From the NCBI GenBank assembly GCA_910578465.1, contig CAJTPW010000002.1:124001-188000 (forward strand): a stretch of 64,000 nucleotides of DNA, written 5' to 3'. Positions 25,797-34,884 of this stretch are shown in pieces (position 1 is the first letter of the stretch; each line of letters begins with the position of its first letter). Made by a program: the position numbers and the translations under genes. The stretch is from an uncultured Vampirovibrio sp. GTDB lineage: Bacteria; Cyanobacteriota; Vampirovibrionia; Gastranaerophilales; Gastranaerophilaceae. The notes under the pieces were generated by a model, which was not told the DNA's origin, made no database searches, and saw nothing but the letters and a program-made list of their open reading frames with translations.

Positions 25797-26705
25797 ATGA
25801 AACTTATTGATACACATATCCATGGCGGCTTTGGAATAAATTTTAACTTATGCTCCGAAACCGAATTTCACACATTTGCAAAAAACATCTTAAAAAGAGG
25901 TGTTGCTGCCTTTTGTCCGACACTTGTCGGAGATAACCCGCCTTCTCTAAGGGCAAGAATTGAACTTATAAAAAAAGTTATGCAAACGCAAAAAGAAACC
26001 CCATTGAAAGATGAAGCAAAAATTTTAGGAGTTCATCTTGAAGGAACGTTTTTAAGCCCTAAAAAATCGGGTATTCAAAATGCGGGAATGTTTTTAACCC
26101 CGACAGTTGAAAACTTTGAAAAAATAACAGGAAATGCAGCTGATATTATAAAAATTGTTACTCTGGCACCCGAGCTGGATAAAAATCTGGCTCTGCAGGA
26201 ATATCTGGAAAATCGCGGAATAAGGGCTCATGCCGGACATACGACATCTGATGAACTTTATAAAGTATCAGGCACAACGCACCATTTTAACGCAATGGAA
26301 CCCCTGACCCACAAAAAAAGTAACGTTGCCTTAAAGGGACTTTTAGACGATAACATATACTGTGAAATAATCGGGGACAGCCTCCATATTAATGATGATA
26401 TGCTAAAACTTTTTTTCAAAACAAAAAATAAAGACAGAGTGATTTTAGTAAGCGACGCTCTTCCTATCGCGCACAGCAGCTTGAAATCAATAGTTTTTTG
26501 CGGCAAGAATATATTTGAAGGCGGAAAAGACAAAGACGGAACCCTTGCAGGCTCTTCAATGTTTTTGGATGAAATAGCGCAAAACCTTTTAAATAAAAAT
26601 ATTCTAAATGAAGACGATGTTTTAAAAGCAGGATATTTAAATATTATAGAGCACTTAAGACTTGACAGCGATACAGTTTCTTCAATTGAAGAGCTATCAT
26701 CTTAA
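25797..26705 (+). CDS. nagA: N-acetylglucosamine-6-phosphate deacetylase, short form
   Basis: 302 residues of the amidohydrolase superfamily. The product would deacetylate GlcNAc-6-phosphate to glucosamine-6-phosphate in the cytoplasm. Visible motifs are DTHIHGG at the N-terminus, GVHLEGTF (metal-binding Glu), AHAGHT, THHFNAM and LVSDA. Typical NagA is about 380 residues; here the N-terminal beta-domain that precedes the barrel is absent and the C-terminal part is short. It could still be an active barrel or act on a related acetamido sugar. No nagB is adjacent. Confidence 0.82.
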   Translation: MKLIDTHIHGGFGINFNLCSETEFHTFAKNILKRGVAAFCPTLVGDNPPSLRARIELIKKVMQTQKETPLKDEAKILGVHLEGTFLSPKKSGIQNAGMFLTPTVENFEKITGNAADIIKIVTLAPELDKNLALQEYLENRGIRAHAGHTTSDELYKVSGTTHHFNAMEPLTHKKSNVALKGLLDDNIYCEIIGDSLHINDDMLKLFFKTKNKDRVILVSDALPIAHSSLKSIVFCGKNIFEGGKDKDGTLAGSSMFLDEIAQNLLNKNILNEDDVLKAGYLNIIEHLRLDSDTVSSIEELSS

Positions 26706-26807
26706 ATCGATTTTAGGGTTTTATGCTTAACTAAAATATACAGATTATCAGTATAAAATAATCAAAATCCATGCTAGAATATTCTTGTATTAAGGAGTTT
26801 TTATAAA

Positions 26808-27323
26808 ATGTTTTCAGAATATAAAAAAATGTATAAAGTAATATTATCTTGCGTATTTTCTTTGTGTATCGGCTTTTCGGCAGTAACTTTTGCAAAAGAA
26901 GCTCAAAAAGACAATGAAATCCAGCCTGTTAAATGTGTTGAGCAAGTGAATACAACATTTGCAAAACCTCTGCAAATTGTTCAAAATCCTTCAAGATTTT
27001 TAAATCAAAATATTAAAATGAACGCAACTTTTGATAAATTTTCAACACTGGGTCTTGATTATAAAAAAGCATTAAGGGAATCAAAGGATTATATTGGTTT
27101 TTTGATACAAAGAGATGATGTGCAGGACCATAACATCCCGCTCTCAGAGATGAAACTTTTCTTAAAACGCGACTACGCTGAAAAATTTATTGATTTAGAT
27201 ACCGGAGACAGAATTGAAATCACAGGACATGTGTTCTCAAACGCACTCGGTGATGCATGGATTGATGTAAATAACATCACCGTTTTGAAAAAAGCAAAAG
27301 CGGAAGAAACCCCTAAAAAATAA
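26808..27323 (+). CDS. Predicted periplasmic OB-fold-like protein
   Basis: 171 residues. An N-terminal hydrophobic segment (about 10-28, ending SAVTFAKEA) looks like a cleavable signal peptide. The mature part has alternating strands (NQNIKMNATFDKF, YIGFLIQRDD, DRIEITGHVFSNALGDAWIDVNNITVL), the pattern of bacterial OB-fold proteins. The family is not identified. AAGGAG lies before the ATG. It stands between NagA and the GH57 enzyme on the same strand but with its own spacing on both sides. Confidence 0.6.
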   Translation: MFSEYKKMYKVILSCVFSLCIGFSAVTFAKEAQKDNEIQPVKCVEQVNTTFAKPLQIVQNPSRFLNQNIKMNATFDKFSTLGLDYKKALRESKDYIGFLIQRDDVQDHNIPLSEMKLFLKRDYAEKFIDLDTGDRIEITGHVFSNALGDAWIDVNNITVLKKAKAEETPKK

Positions 27324-27370
27324 AACGGGCGTTTGTAAAACAATAGTTGGAAAATATGAGGTAAAAAGGT

Positions 27371-29887
27371 TTGACATTCAAGAAATATTTAACAATCCAC
27401 GGGCACTTTTATCAGCCGCCAAGAGAAAACCCATGGCTTGAAGAAATTGAAATACAAGATTCTGCAAGGCCTTTCCATGATTGGAACGAACGGGTTTCAA
27501 ACGAATGTTACGAACCAAATTCCGTTTCAAGAATTGTGGATGATAAAAACAGAATTCTTGATATAGTAAATAACTATCAGAATATGAGCTTTAATATAGG
27601 GCCCACACTTCTCTCCTGGATGGAAAAATATGCACCATGCTCATATCGAAGAATAATTAATGCCGATAAAAACTCAATCGAGCTGTACGGGGGCCACGGC
27701 TGCGCCATCGCACAGGTTTATAACCACATTATTATGCCCCTTGCAAATACAAACGATAAATATACTCAGGTTATCTGGGGTATTAGGGATTTTCAAAAAA
27801 GATTCGGCAGAATGCCCGAGGGTATCTGGCTTGCAGAAACCGCCACAGATGCTGAAACCCTTGAAGTACTTATTGATTTAGGAATAAGATATACAATCCT
27901 TTCTCCGTTTCAGGCACAGTGTGTTCGCAAAATAAACTCCGACAACCCGAACGACTGGCATGATGTAAGCTGGGGCTCAATTGACCCGTCACAGCCTTAC
28001 AGATATTATGTCGAAGGCACGGATAAGAAAAAATTTATCGATCTTTTCTTCTATGACGGAGCAATTTCAAAATCCGTTGCGTTTGATTTTCTTTTAACGG
28101 ATGGAGAAAAATTTGCAAGAAGACTGCTTGACGGGTATTCGGAAGGCCGCCAGAGAAACCAGCTTGTAAATATTGCAACAGATGGAGAAAGCTACGGCCA
28201 CCATACAAAATTTGGAGATATGGCCCTGTCTTATGTCCTTGGTGTTAAGGCAAAAGATTTAGGCTTTGAAATCACAAATTACGGACAGTATCTTGAAATG
28301 TATCCGCCCGAAATCGAAGTTGACATCAAACCGACGTCTTCCTGGAGCTGCTCTCACGGCGTTGAAAGATGGAAGGATGATTGCGGTTGCAACACGGGAG
28401 CACAACCCGGATGGAATCAAAAATGGAGAAAACCCCTAAGGGATGCTCTTGATTATTTAAGGGATGAACTTATAAAATTATGCTCCGCAGAAGGTGCTAA
28501 ATATTACACGGATTTTTGGGATGCAAGAAATAAGTATATCGATGTCATTCTTGATAGAAACGAAGAAACAATTAATAAGTTTTTAAAAGAAAACTGCATA
28601 AAGGGTTTTAAGACAAAAGATAGAACAAAAGCTTTAAAACTTATGGAAATTCAGCGATTTTGTATGCTTATGTACACAAGCTGCGGCTGGTTTTTTGCTG
28701 AAATTTCAGGAATAGAAACTGTTCAGATTATGAAATATGCTGCCCGCGCAATTCAGCTTGCAGGCTCATTTTCAAAGGTAAATTATGAAGAAAAATTCTT
28801 AAATATTCTATCAAAAGCAAAAAGCAACGTACCTGAATACGGTAACGGTAAAAATATTTATGAAAAGTTTGTAAAACCTTCCGTTGTCTGTATTGAACAA
28901 ATTGTCTGCCACTGGGCAATTTCATCTTTATATACGGATTTAGCGGATTTGGATGAAATTTATTGCTACAAAATTAAAAAGGTAAATTATAAAGTGGTTA
29001 AAAACGGGCACGCGGAGCTTGTTTTAGGCCGAATTGAAGTCACATCCGAAATTACATATGAAAAATGGGATATGGGCTTTGCGCTTTTAAAAACACCTGA
29101 CAGCGAATTTTACTGCACAACAAAAGAATGTGCACCTGATGAAGATCTTTCCGAAGGCAGAAAGTTTATCATTGATAAATTTATGTCAAATGTAATGCTT
29201 GAAACTTTAAAAAGTTTTGAAGAGCACTATTCCGCTAAATTTTACAGGTTAAAAGATGTTTTAATTGATAAAAGAAAGATTATTCTTGATAATGTCTTAA
29301 AATCAAGACTTACAAGAGTTGCAAACATGTATGAAGAGCTTTATGAAGAATTAAAAATACCTGTTGCACACCTTGCAAACTTAGGCATGGATATTCCTGA
29401 CGCTTTTAGAGTTTCGGCAAAATTCTGCCTCATTAAAAACCTGCAGGATATACTCTTTCATATTGAAGACTTTAGAAATGAAGAATTTTTGGAAGAAGTC
29501 AGAAAAATCAAAAAAGGTGCCGATAAATTCTTTGTTAATTTGAATAAATCAAATTCAGGGGTAATTTTAGCCAAGAAATTGCAATCTTTAATTGATGAAT
29601 TATCTCAAACAATGGATTTAAAGGTTGCGGATAAAATCTTTGCAATTTTTGAAGTTATAGATATTTTGCAATTAAATGTTGAAATCAAAGTGGCGCAAAA
29701 TATTTACTTTGAAAAGATTTACAGCAAAATAAACATTCTTGTCGAGCATCTTGAATTATCGAAATCAAAAGATAATGACAGGCAAATTGCGCTGACACTT
29801 CTTGAAGTGGGAAAAAAGCTGAATATCAACACGGATTTTTACCGCCCGCATATAGATAAAGCAAGCTTGCCGATTAGGAACGGATAG
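27371..29887 (+). CDS. GH57 family glycoside hydrolase with DUF3536
   Basis: 838 residues. The N-terminal GH57 catalytic barrel starts with YLTIHGHFYQPPRENPW and contains EGIWLAETATD, whose glutamate matches the expected nucleophile. Further conserved blocks are LVNIATDGESYGHHT and SSWSCSHGVERW. The C-terminal half matches DUF3536 in position. Family members are alpha-amylase or 4-alpha-glucanotransferase-like enzymes acting on glycogen or starch-type glucans. No signal peptide, so probably a cytoplasmic storage-glucan enzyme. The start is TTG at 27371, with GAGG about ten bases upstream. Confidence 0.88.
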   Translation: MTFKKYLTIHGHFYQPPRENPWLEEIEIQDSARPFHDWNERVSNECYEPNSVSRIVDDKNRILDIVNNYQNMSFNIGPTLLSWMEKYAPCSYRRIINADKNSIELYGGHGCAIAQVYNHIIMPLANTNDKYTQVIWGIRDFQKRFGRMPEGIWLAETATDAETLEVLIDLGIRYTILSPFQAQCVRKINSDNPNDWHDVSWGSIDPSQPYRYYVEGTDKKKFIDLFFYDGAISKSVAFDFLLTDGEKFARRLLDGYSEGRQRNQLVNIATDGESYGHHTKFGDMALSYVLGVKAKDLGFEITNYGQYLEMYPPEIEVDIKPTSSWSCSHGVERWKDDCGCNTGAQPGWNQKWRKPLRDALDYLRDELIKLCSAEGAKYYTDFWDARNKYIDVILDRNEETINKFLKENCIKGFKTKDRTKALKLMEIQRFCMLMYTSCGWFFAEISGIETVQIMKYAARAIQLAGSFSKVNYEEKFLNILSKAKSNVPEYGNGKNIYEKFVKPSVVCIEQIVCHWAISSLYTDLADLDEIYCYKIKKVNYKVVKNGHAELVLGRIEVTSEITYEKWDMGFALLKTPDSEFYCTTKECAPDEDLSEGRKFIIDKFMSNVMLETLKSFEEHYSAKFYRLKDVLIDKRKIILDNVLKSRLTRVANMYEELYEELKIPVAHLANLGMDIPDAFRVSAKFCLIKNLQDILFHIEDFRNEEFLEEVRKIKKGADKFFVNLNKSNSGVILAKKLQSLIDELSQTMDLKVADKIFAIFEVIDILQLNVEIKVAQNIYFEKIYSKINILVEHLELSKSKDNDRQIALTLLEVGKKLNINTDFYRPHIDKASLPIRNG

Positions 29888-29894
29888 CGGCCGA

Positions 29895-29923
29895 TTGGTT
29901 AAAAATCAGTTTCTTGCTATAAT
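29895..29923 (+). promoter_or_regulatory. Promoter for the toxin-antitoxin pair
   Basis: TTGGTT (29895-29900), a 17-base spacer and TATAAT (29918-29923) with a TGC extension. The -35 lies just after the stop of the GH57 gene. Confidence 0.65.
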
Positions 29924-29954
29924 TTAATCAGATGTAGAATTGAAAGGTTTTTGA

Positions 29955-30203
29955 ATGGATATATTCTTGTCTCCCGATAATGAAAATTTTATACAAAACC
30001 AAATTTCATCCAGAGTCTACAAAACATTTAACGAAGCCGTTAATGCTGTTTTAAATATTGCAATCACAGGTCAGCTGACAAAAGAGCGCGCAAGTATGCT
30101 GAATGCTGACATCCAAGAAGGCGACAGGTCTTTTAAGGAAGGTAATTATTCTGACGGATTAGAGTTTATAAATGAATTAATTTCAGAATATGAGCAGATT
30201 TAA
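29955..30203 (+). CDS. ParD-like antitoxin
   Basis: 82 residues. The N-terminal half fits a ribbon-helix-helix DNA-binding antitoxin of ParD/CopG type (FIQNQISSRVYKTFNEAVNAVLNIAI). The acidic C-terminal tail (GNYSDGLEFINELISEYEQI) would wrap the toxin. It overlaps the toxin gene by 14 bases, the usual arrangement, with translation coupling. It probably represses its own promoter at 29895-29923. Confidence 0.75.
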   Translation: MDIFLSPDNENFIQNQISSRVYKTFNEAVNAVLNIAITGQLTKERASMLNADIQEGDRSFKEGNYSDGLEFINELISEYEQI

Positions 30204-30490
30204 TATTTTAATTACAGATAATGCAAAATGTGACATTATAAACATTATTAAATATATAGAAACACAAAATAAATTTGCCGCACTAAATTTATCAAAAATT
30301 TTTAAGAAAACTTTTATACTGCTGTCGGAATTTCCCGCTGCGGGAAGAAATTCTCAATATATCAAAGATAAAGATATTTTGATTTATATAGTTAAAAAAA
30401 AGATTTATAGTTGCATATCGTTTTGTAGATAATAAAATTGCAATTTTAAGAGTACTCTCCTCTTATCAGGATATATGCGGGCTTTTATAG
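30190..30490 (+). pseudogene. ParE/RelE-family toxin, frameshifted in an A8 run
   Basis: The frame from ATG 30190 gives a RelE/ParE fold up to KDILIYIVKK, then goes out of frame and stops at 30432. Skipping one A in the run of eight at 30394-30401 restores RFIVAYRFVDNKIAILRVL and SSYQDI, the expected ParE C-terminal strands, ending at 30490 and giving about 99 residues. It may be a real inactivating mutation, a slippery site rescued by transcriptional or translational slippage, or a sequencing error in a homopolymer. The antitoxin is intact. Confidence 0.8.
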
Positions 30491-30496
30491 CAGGGT

Positions 30497-31117
30497 TTAT
30501 CTTTTACCCAGAACTTCAAGCCCTTCATATTCAAAAAGCTTTTGAGATTTTACCTCTCCCATTGCACAATCATATAAAAACATTGCACCTAAAATAGCCT
30601 CCAAGCTGGAAGCAGGGAGCATATTTTCAGGCAATTCATCAAACCCGAATTTGATTTTCAGGGCACTCTGCAAGCTTTTACAATCCAGGGATGTTCTTTG
30701 AAGATAATGGGCAGAAAGCCCGTAAGATTGCCTTAAAAGATTTACATCAAACCTTGAAACCTTTTTGCCACAGTCTTTTAGCCTTAATAAAATATCCGAA
30801 CACCTGTTTGAAAGCCTGTTTGTCCAATTGTTTCTGTTTATTTCAAAAGTTTCATCCATCATTTTATAGTTTTTGCAGTGAATACGCCATTTCCCCTCAA
30901 GAAGTGCATTGTCATGCGGAATGGAGACCGTAATTTGCGAGTTTTTAATATAGGGATTTTGTTCAAAAAAAAGTTCGATGTCAGATGTAAAATAAAGTTT
31001 ATCCAGAAGAACAATGTTTTTCCCTCTGTCTATAACGCAAACAGAGCTGTCATTGTTTGGTGTGTTTGAAAGCGAAAGCCCCGTGAAAAAAAATTCTTTA
31101 CTTGACATATTGCCCAT
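30497..31117 (-). CDS. Unknown protein, possible RNase H-like fold
   Basis: 206 residues from the ATG at 31117. The N-terminal part alternates strands (FFFTGLSLSNTPNNDSSVCVID, KNIVLLDKL, SQITVSIPHDNALLEG), reminiscent of RNase H-like predicted nucleases (DUF429 type), with an acidic or polar residue in each strand. A helical C-terminal half (LPASSLEAILGAMFLYDCAMG) follows. The family assignment is weak. The start is preceded by a good promoter whose -10 lies seven bases before the ATG, with no ribosome binding site, so the mRNA appears leaderless; an in-frame ATG at 31108 is an alternative. It ends next to the toxin remnant, convergent with it. Confidence 0.55.
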   Translation of the reverse strand: MGNMSSKEFFFTGLSLSNTPNNDSSVCVIDRGKNIVLLDKLYFTSDIELFFEQNPYIKNSQITVSIPHDNALLEGKWRIHCKNYKMMDETFEINRNNWTNRLSNRCSDILLRLKDCGKKVSRFDVNLLRQSYGLSAHYLQRTSLDCKSLQSALKIKFGFDELPENMLPASSLEAILGAMFLYDCAMGEVKSQKLFEYEGLEVLGKR

Positions 31118-31124
31118 AAACAAG

Positions 31125-31153
31125 AGTATAATTGTATTGTAAATATTTTGCAA
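31125..31153 (-). promoter_or_regulatory. Promoter, leaderless type
   Basis: On the minus strand TTGCAA (31153-31148), a 17-base spacer and TATACT (31130-31125). Seven bases separate the -10 from the ATG at 31117. Confidence 0.65.
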
Positions 31154-31181
31154 CAGCTGACTACACCATAAGGATAGAATT

Positions 31182-32975
31182 TTGTTTTTAAAACTGTTTT
31201 TTCAATTCATAAAAGATTACGGAAAAGGATTCAAGCTGAAACTCTTTTTCATTGCAATTTTTTCGCTCATAATGGGTGTATTTGAATTTTTAGGCCTTGC
31301 GTTAATTTTTCCGTTTGTAATGGTTTTATCCGGCAATAACAGCATGCTCGAGGCTTCAGGTTTTGGAAATTTGCTTATGTCTGCAAATCTACCGATGGAT
31401 TTAAAAAGCTGTGCCTTTATTTTATGCATTGCGATAGTTTTAATTTATATATTTAAAGATGTTTCGATGATGCTCTGTATCTCCTATCAAAACAGTATTA
31501 TTGCAGAATGGCAGGCAAAAATTTATTCGGACACTTTAAAAAACCTTTTTTTGTGCCCTTATTTAAAAATTAATAAAATTTCATTCGGAGACAAATGCAC
31601 CCTTCTTGGCGGTGCACTTACCGCAAGCATTTCAAACTTTGCACATAAGGTAATTTTACTTCTTTCAAACGGAATTATTGCTTTTTGCATAATTGCTTTT
31701 CTTTTTTACAAATTTGCTCTGCCCGCCTTTGTTGCAGCAGTATTTTTAAGCATTTTTGTATATACGGAGCAATTATTCTTTAAAAAACGGGCCAAATATT
31801 ACGGCGAAGAACTTTTGAAGGTTTCAAGAAGCCTCGGAAGCCTTTTTGAATACACTTTAAAAGGAATAAAGGAAATAAAGGTTTCAAAAAATAAGGATTA
31901 TTTTGTTGACAATATAATCAGACAATACGGTAAAGCCAATGACTACTCAAAAATTTTAAATTCAAATGCGGCATACCCTCTATATGTGACAGAAATAGGC
32001 ATCATAGTTTCATTTGGAATCCTTGCGGGGCTCATTTTCTTTTTCCAAAAAATCTCCTCCGAATATCTCGTTTCGTCTCTTGCAATAGTTGCCGCAGTAA
32101 TTTTAAGACTTGTTCCAAACTTAAATAAAATACAATCTTCAATGTATGCCATAAATCAATCCAGAAGTTCCGTTCAATGGTTTATGGAAACATCAAAAAA
32201 GGTAAAAAACTGGACAAAGCCCGAACCTGAAAGTGCTGATATTCCTTTTGAAAAAAGTATTACTCTTCAAAATATCAGTTTTTCATATTCTGACACACCT
32301 GAACAAGAAAATTTCACCTTAAAAAACATAAACCTTGAAATTAAAAAAGGAGAATTTATTGGCGTTGTAGGGCTTTCAGGCTCAGGAAAAACAACGCTTG
32401 CAGATGTTATAGCAGGGCTAAATCTGCCGCAAAGTGGAAAACTTTTAATTGACAATCTTGAAATTACGGATGAAAATATTCGCGCATGGCAGAGGCACAT
32501 TGCAATTTTACCCCAGGATTTCTTTTTAATACCCCGTTCTGTCATAGAAAATATTACATTTGGCGAAAAACCCGAAGATATTAACATAGAAAAAGTTATA
32601 GAGGCGCTCAAAAAAGCGGATATTTATGAAGAAACAAAAGATTTAAACAAAGTGCCAAACCTCTCCCACGGACAAAGGCACCGCCTTGCCCTTGCGCGCG
32701 CTTTTTATCAAAATGCCGATGTTTTATTCCTTGATGAGGCAACATCCTCGCTTGATATTGAAACAGAAGATAAAGTTGCAAAAACAATTGCAAAACTAAA
32801 AGGAACAAAAACAATCATAGCAATAGCTCACAGACTTTCAACCTTAAAAGAATGTGACGCGCTTTTATATATGAAGGATGGAAAAATAATAGACAAAGGC
32901 ACTTTCAAAGAATTAAAAGAAAGATATCCCGATTTTGAAAACATGCTCGAATTATCAACCTTTACCATTCAATAA
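31182..32975 (+). CDS. ABC exporter, MsbA/PglK-type half transporter
   Basis: 597 residues: an N-terminal six-helix exporter domain (about 1-320) fused to an ATPase domain (about 345-597). Walker A is GLSGSGKTT, the Q-loop is ILPQDFFL, the signature is LSHGQRHRLALARA (the second glycine of LSGGQ replaced by His), and Walker B is ADVLFLDEATSSLD. It likely works as a homodimer moving a lipid or lipid-linked glycan across the inner membrane. The start is TTG at 31182 with AAGGA upstream. Divergent from the unknown gene at 31117. Confidence 0.9.
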   Translation: MFLKLFFQFIKDYGKGFKLKLFFIAIFSLIMGVFEFLGLALIFPFVMVLSGNNSMLEASGFGNLLMSANLPMDLKSCAFILCIAIVLIYIFKDVSMMLCISYQNSIIAEWQAKIYSDTLKNLFLCPYLKINKISFGDKCTLLGGALTASISNFAHKVILLLSNGIIAFCIIAFLFYKFALPAFVAAVFLSIFVYTEQLFFKKRAKYYGEELLKVSRSLGSLFEYTLKGIKEIKVSKNKDYFVDNIIRQYGKANDYSKILNSNAAYPLYVTEIGIIVSFGILAGLIFFFQKISSEYLVSSLAIVAAVILRLVPNLNKIQSSMYAINQSRSSVQWFMETSKKVKNWTKPEPESADIPFEKSITLQNISFSYSDTPEQENFTLKNINLEIKKGEFIGVVGLSGSGKTTLADVIAGLNLPQSGKLLIDNLEITDENIRAWQRHIAILPQDFFLIPRSVIENITFGEKPEDINIEKVIEALKKADIYEETKDLNKVPNLSHGQRHRLALARAFYQNADVLFLDEATSSLDIETEDKVAKTIAKLKGTKTIIAIAHRLSTLKECDALLYMKDGKIIDKGTFKELKERYPDFENMLELSTFTIQ

Positions 32976-33044
32976 ATATTTCGATAGTGTTATGATATAC
33001 TGGAACGGTAAAATAAAATATAAAAAGCGGCAGAAAAATTGTTT

Positions 33045-33341
33045 ATGTTAAAGAATTCATTAGACCGAAAAAAACTTGAAAAGACCTTGTTCTCACTTGG
33101 TTCCGTTGCGCTTGCTGCAGCTGTACTTTCAATTACCATTGCCCCTTATATCGTAAATCATTTTATGACAGGCACATATATTCCCATCCTTCATTTCAGA
33201 GTATTTTCAGGCATCTTCTACTTTGCCGCCCTTATTTGCTACCTGTTTTCCACAAAACACTCAAATATGCAAATTAACTGGATTTTAATCACATTTGCAT
33301 ATTTTGTGGCATTTCAAGTGCTTGCAAAAATAATGAGTTAA
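33045..33341 (+). CDS. Small three-helix membrane protein
   Basis: 98 residues with three hydrophobic segments (about 14-34, 45-65 and 77-95) and a basic N-terminus MLKNSLDRKKLEK. The family is not recognised. The ATG at 33045 is preferred to an in-frame TTG six bases upstream; neither has a strong ribosome binding site. A TATACT at 32996-33001 could be the -10. It ends at a strong terminator, separating it from amt. Confidence 0.6.
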   Translation: MLKNSLDRKKLEKTLFSLGSVALAAAVLSITIAPYIVNHFMTGTYIPILHFRVFSGIFYFAALICYLFSTKHSNMQINWILITFAYFVAFQVLAKIMS

Positions 33342-33363
33342 AACGCTTTTTTAAAGCGTTTTT
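33340..33363 (+). terminator. Intrinsic terminator before amt
   Basis: AAAACGCTTT (33340-33349) and AAAGCGTTTT (33353-33362) form a stem with a TTT loop and T-run. It overlaps the stop codon of the preceding gene. Confidence 0.85.
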
Positions 33364-33399
33364 CAAGAAAATTACCCGATTTTTTTTATTTCGGGGGAA

Positions 33400-33428
33400 T
33401 TGACATGCGCTACGGTTGGAAGTATTAT
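33400..33428 (+). promoter_or_regulatory. Strong promoter for amt-glnB
   Basis: Consensus TTGACA (33400-33405), a 17-base spacer and TATTAT (33423-33428). An ATTAC-N7-GTAAT dyad (33427-33443) overlaps the expected transcription start and could bind a regulator. No GTA-N8-TAC (NtcA-type) site is seen at the usual distance. Confidence 0.75.
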
Positions 33429-33460
33429 TACAAACGTAGTAATTTTAGAGAAGGGGAAAA

Positions 33461-34858
33461 ATGGGCGTAAATGAACTATGTGCCCAAGACCCGCAGACAG
33501 CAAGAGATGAAGGCGTCCAAATTTCACGCGGTACGCGCATTTGGATAGCAGGCAGCTTGCTTTTGCTTGGGGTAATTATCGGCACTTTAATCGCGTTTAG
33601 AGAGACTTTTGGGCTTGCAGCAGACGAAAGCCCGTTGATTAGTGCGGCAGACACGGGTTTTGTATTCATATCGGCATGCCTTGTAATGCTTATGACACCT
33701 GCGCTTGCGCTATTTTACGGAGGTATGGTCCGAAAGAAAAATGTGCTCGGCACAATGATGCAAAGCTTTGTAACACTTGGAGTTGTGACGTTTATCTGGG
33801 TTGCATACGGTTACAGTCTTGCATTCGGGCCCGATGTAAATCATTTAATCGGAAACTTAAGCTGGGCAGGCCTTCAAGGGGTTACATCAACCCCAAACCC
33901 GAGCTATTCCACAACAATCCCGCATCAACTTTTTATGTTATTTCAGATGATGTTTGCTTGCCTTACTCCCGCCTTGATTACAGGCGCTTTTGCAGGCAGG
34001 TTTAAATTCAAAGCATATATCATGTTTTTGATTTTATGGGTGACATTCATCTATTGTCCGCTTGCTCACTGGGTTTGGGGCGACGGCGGCTGGATTAAAA
34101 ACCTCGGAGGCCTTGATTTTGCAGGAGGTTTGGTCGTTCATATAGGTTCAGGTGCCGCAGCACTTGCCGCCTGCCTTGTTTTAGGCAAAAGAAAAGGATA
34201 CAAAAAAGAGGCTATGCCGCCCCACAACCTGACTTTGACCTTTATTGGCGCCTGTCTTTTATGGTTCGGCTGGTTCGGTTTTAACGCAGGGAGCGCACTC
34301 AGCGCAGGCGGATTGGCTATTTCAGCATTCCTTGTAACCCAGGTGGCAGCAGGCATGGGAGTTATCTCCTGGTGCTTAACGGAATGGGCAAACAGAGGCA
34401 GACCGACTGTTTTAGGAGCACTCTCAGGCGGAGTTGCAGGATTGGTCGCTATTACACCTGCAGCTGGATTTGTAAGTGCAACAGCTGCCGTAGTTATAGG
34501 CTTTTTGGCAAGCCTTGTGTGCTACCTTGCAGTAAGTTTGAAATCAAAGTTTAACTACGATGACAGTTTGGACGTCGTTGGAATTCACGGCGTGGGCGGG
34601 GTCCTCGGAAGCATTCTTGTTGGCGTGTTTGCGTCTGTTTTAATCAACCCTGATGGCTCAAACGGCCTTATATTCGGCTCTTGGCACTTGCTTGGGGTTC
34701 AAACGGTAAGCACACTTGCCTCTATCGTCTTTTCATTCTTTGGAACGTGGCTCATACTAACATTTTTGAGCAAATTCACAGATTTAAGAATAACGGAAAG
34801 ACAGGAAATGAAAGGGCTTGATGTAACCCAGCACAGCGAAAACTGCTACAGAATTTAG
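33461..34858 (+). CDS. amt: Ammonium transporter
   Basis: 465 residues of the Amt/Rh family. About eleven core membrane helices follow an extra N-terminal hydrophobic segment (residues about 26-45). Core motifs include DTGFVFISACLVMLMTPALA, FYGGMVRKKN, the GGLDFAGGLVVHIGSG block with a pore histidine, WFGWFGFNAGS, and VGIHGVGGVLGS with the second conserved histidine. It conducts ammonium across the inner membrane. AGAAGGGGA precedes the ATG. It forms an operon with a PII gene 26 bases downstream, the widespread amt-glnK pairing. Confidence 0.96.
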   Translation: MGVNELCAQDPQTARDEGVQISRGTRIWIAGSLLLLGVIIGTLIAFRETFGLAADESPLISAADTGFVFISACLVMLMTPALALFYGGMVRKKNVLGTMMQSFVTLGVVTFIWVAYGYSLAFGPDVNHLIGNLSWAGLQGVTSTPNPSYSTTIPHQLFMLFQMMFACLTPALITGAFAGRFKFKAYIMFLILWVTFIYCPLAHWVWGDGGWIKNLGGLDFAGGLVVHIGSGAAALAACLVLGKRKGYKKEAMPPHNLTLTFIGACLLWFGWFGFNAGSALSAGGLAISAFLVTQVAAGMGVISWCLTEWANRGRPTVLGALSGGVAGLVAITPAAGFVSATAAVVIGFLASLVCYLAVSLKSKFNYDDSLDVVGIHGVGGVLGSILVGVFASVLINPDGSNGLIFGSWHLLGVQTVSTLASIVFSFFGTWLILTFLSKFTDLRITERQEMKGLDVTQHSENCYRI

Positions 34859-34884
34859 TTTTAGAACAAATAAGGATTATCAAA

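Noticed and set aside
33400..33460. NtcA-type operator upstream of amt
   Set aside because: No GTA-N8-TAC is found at the usual position; the region instead has a consensus promoter and only a short ATTAC-N7-GTAAT dyad.
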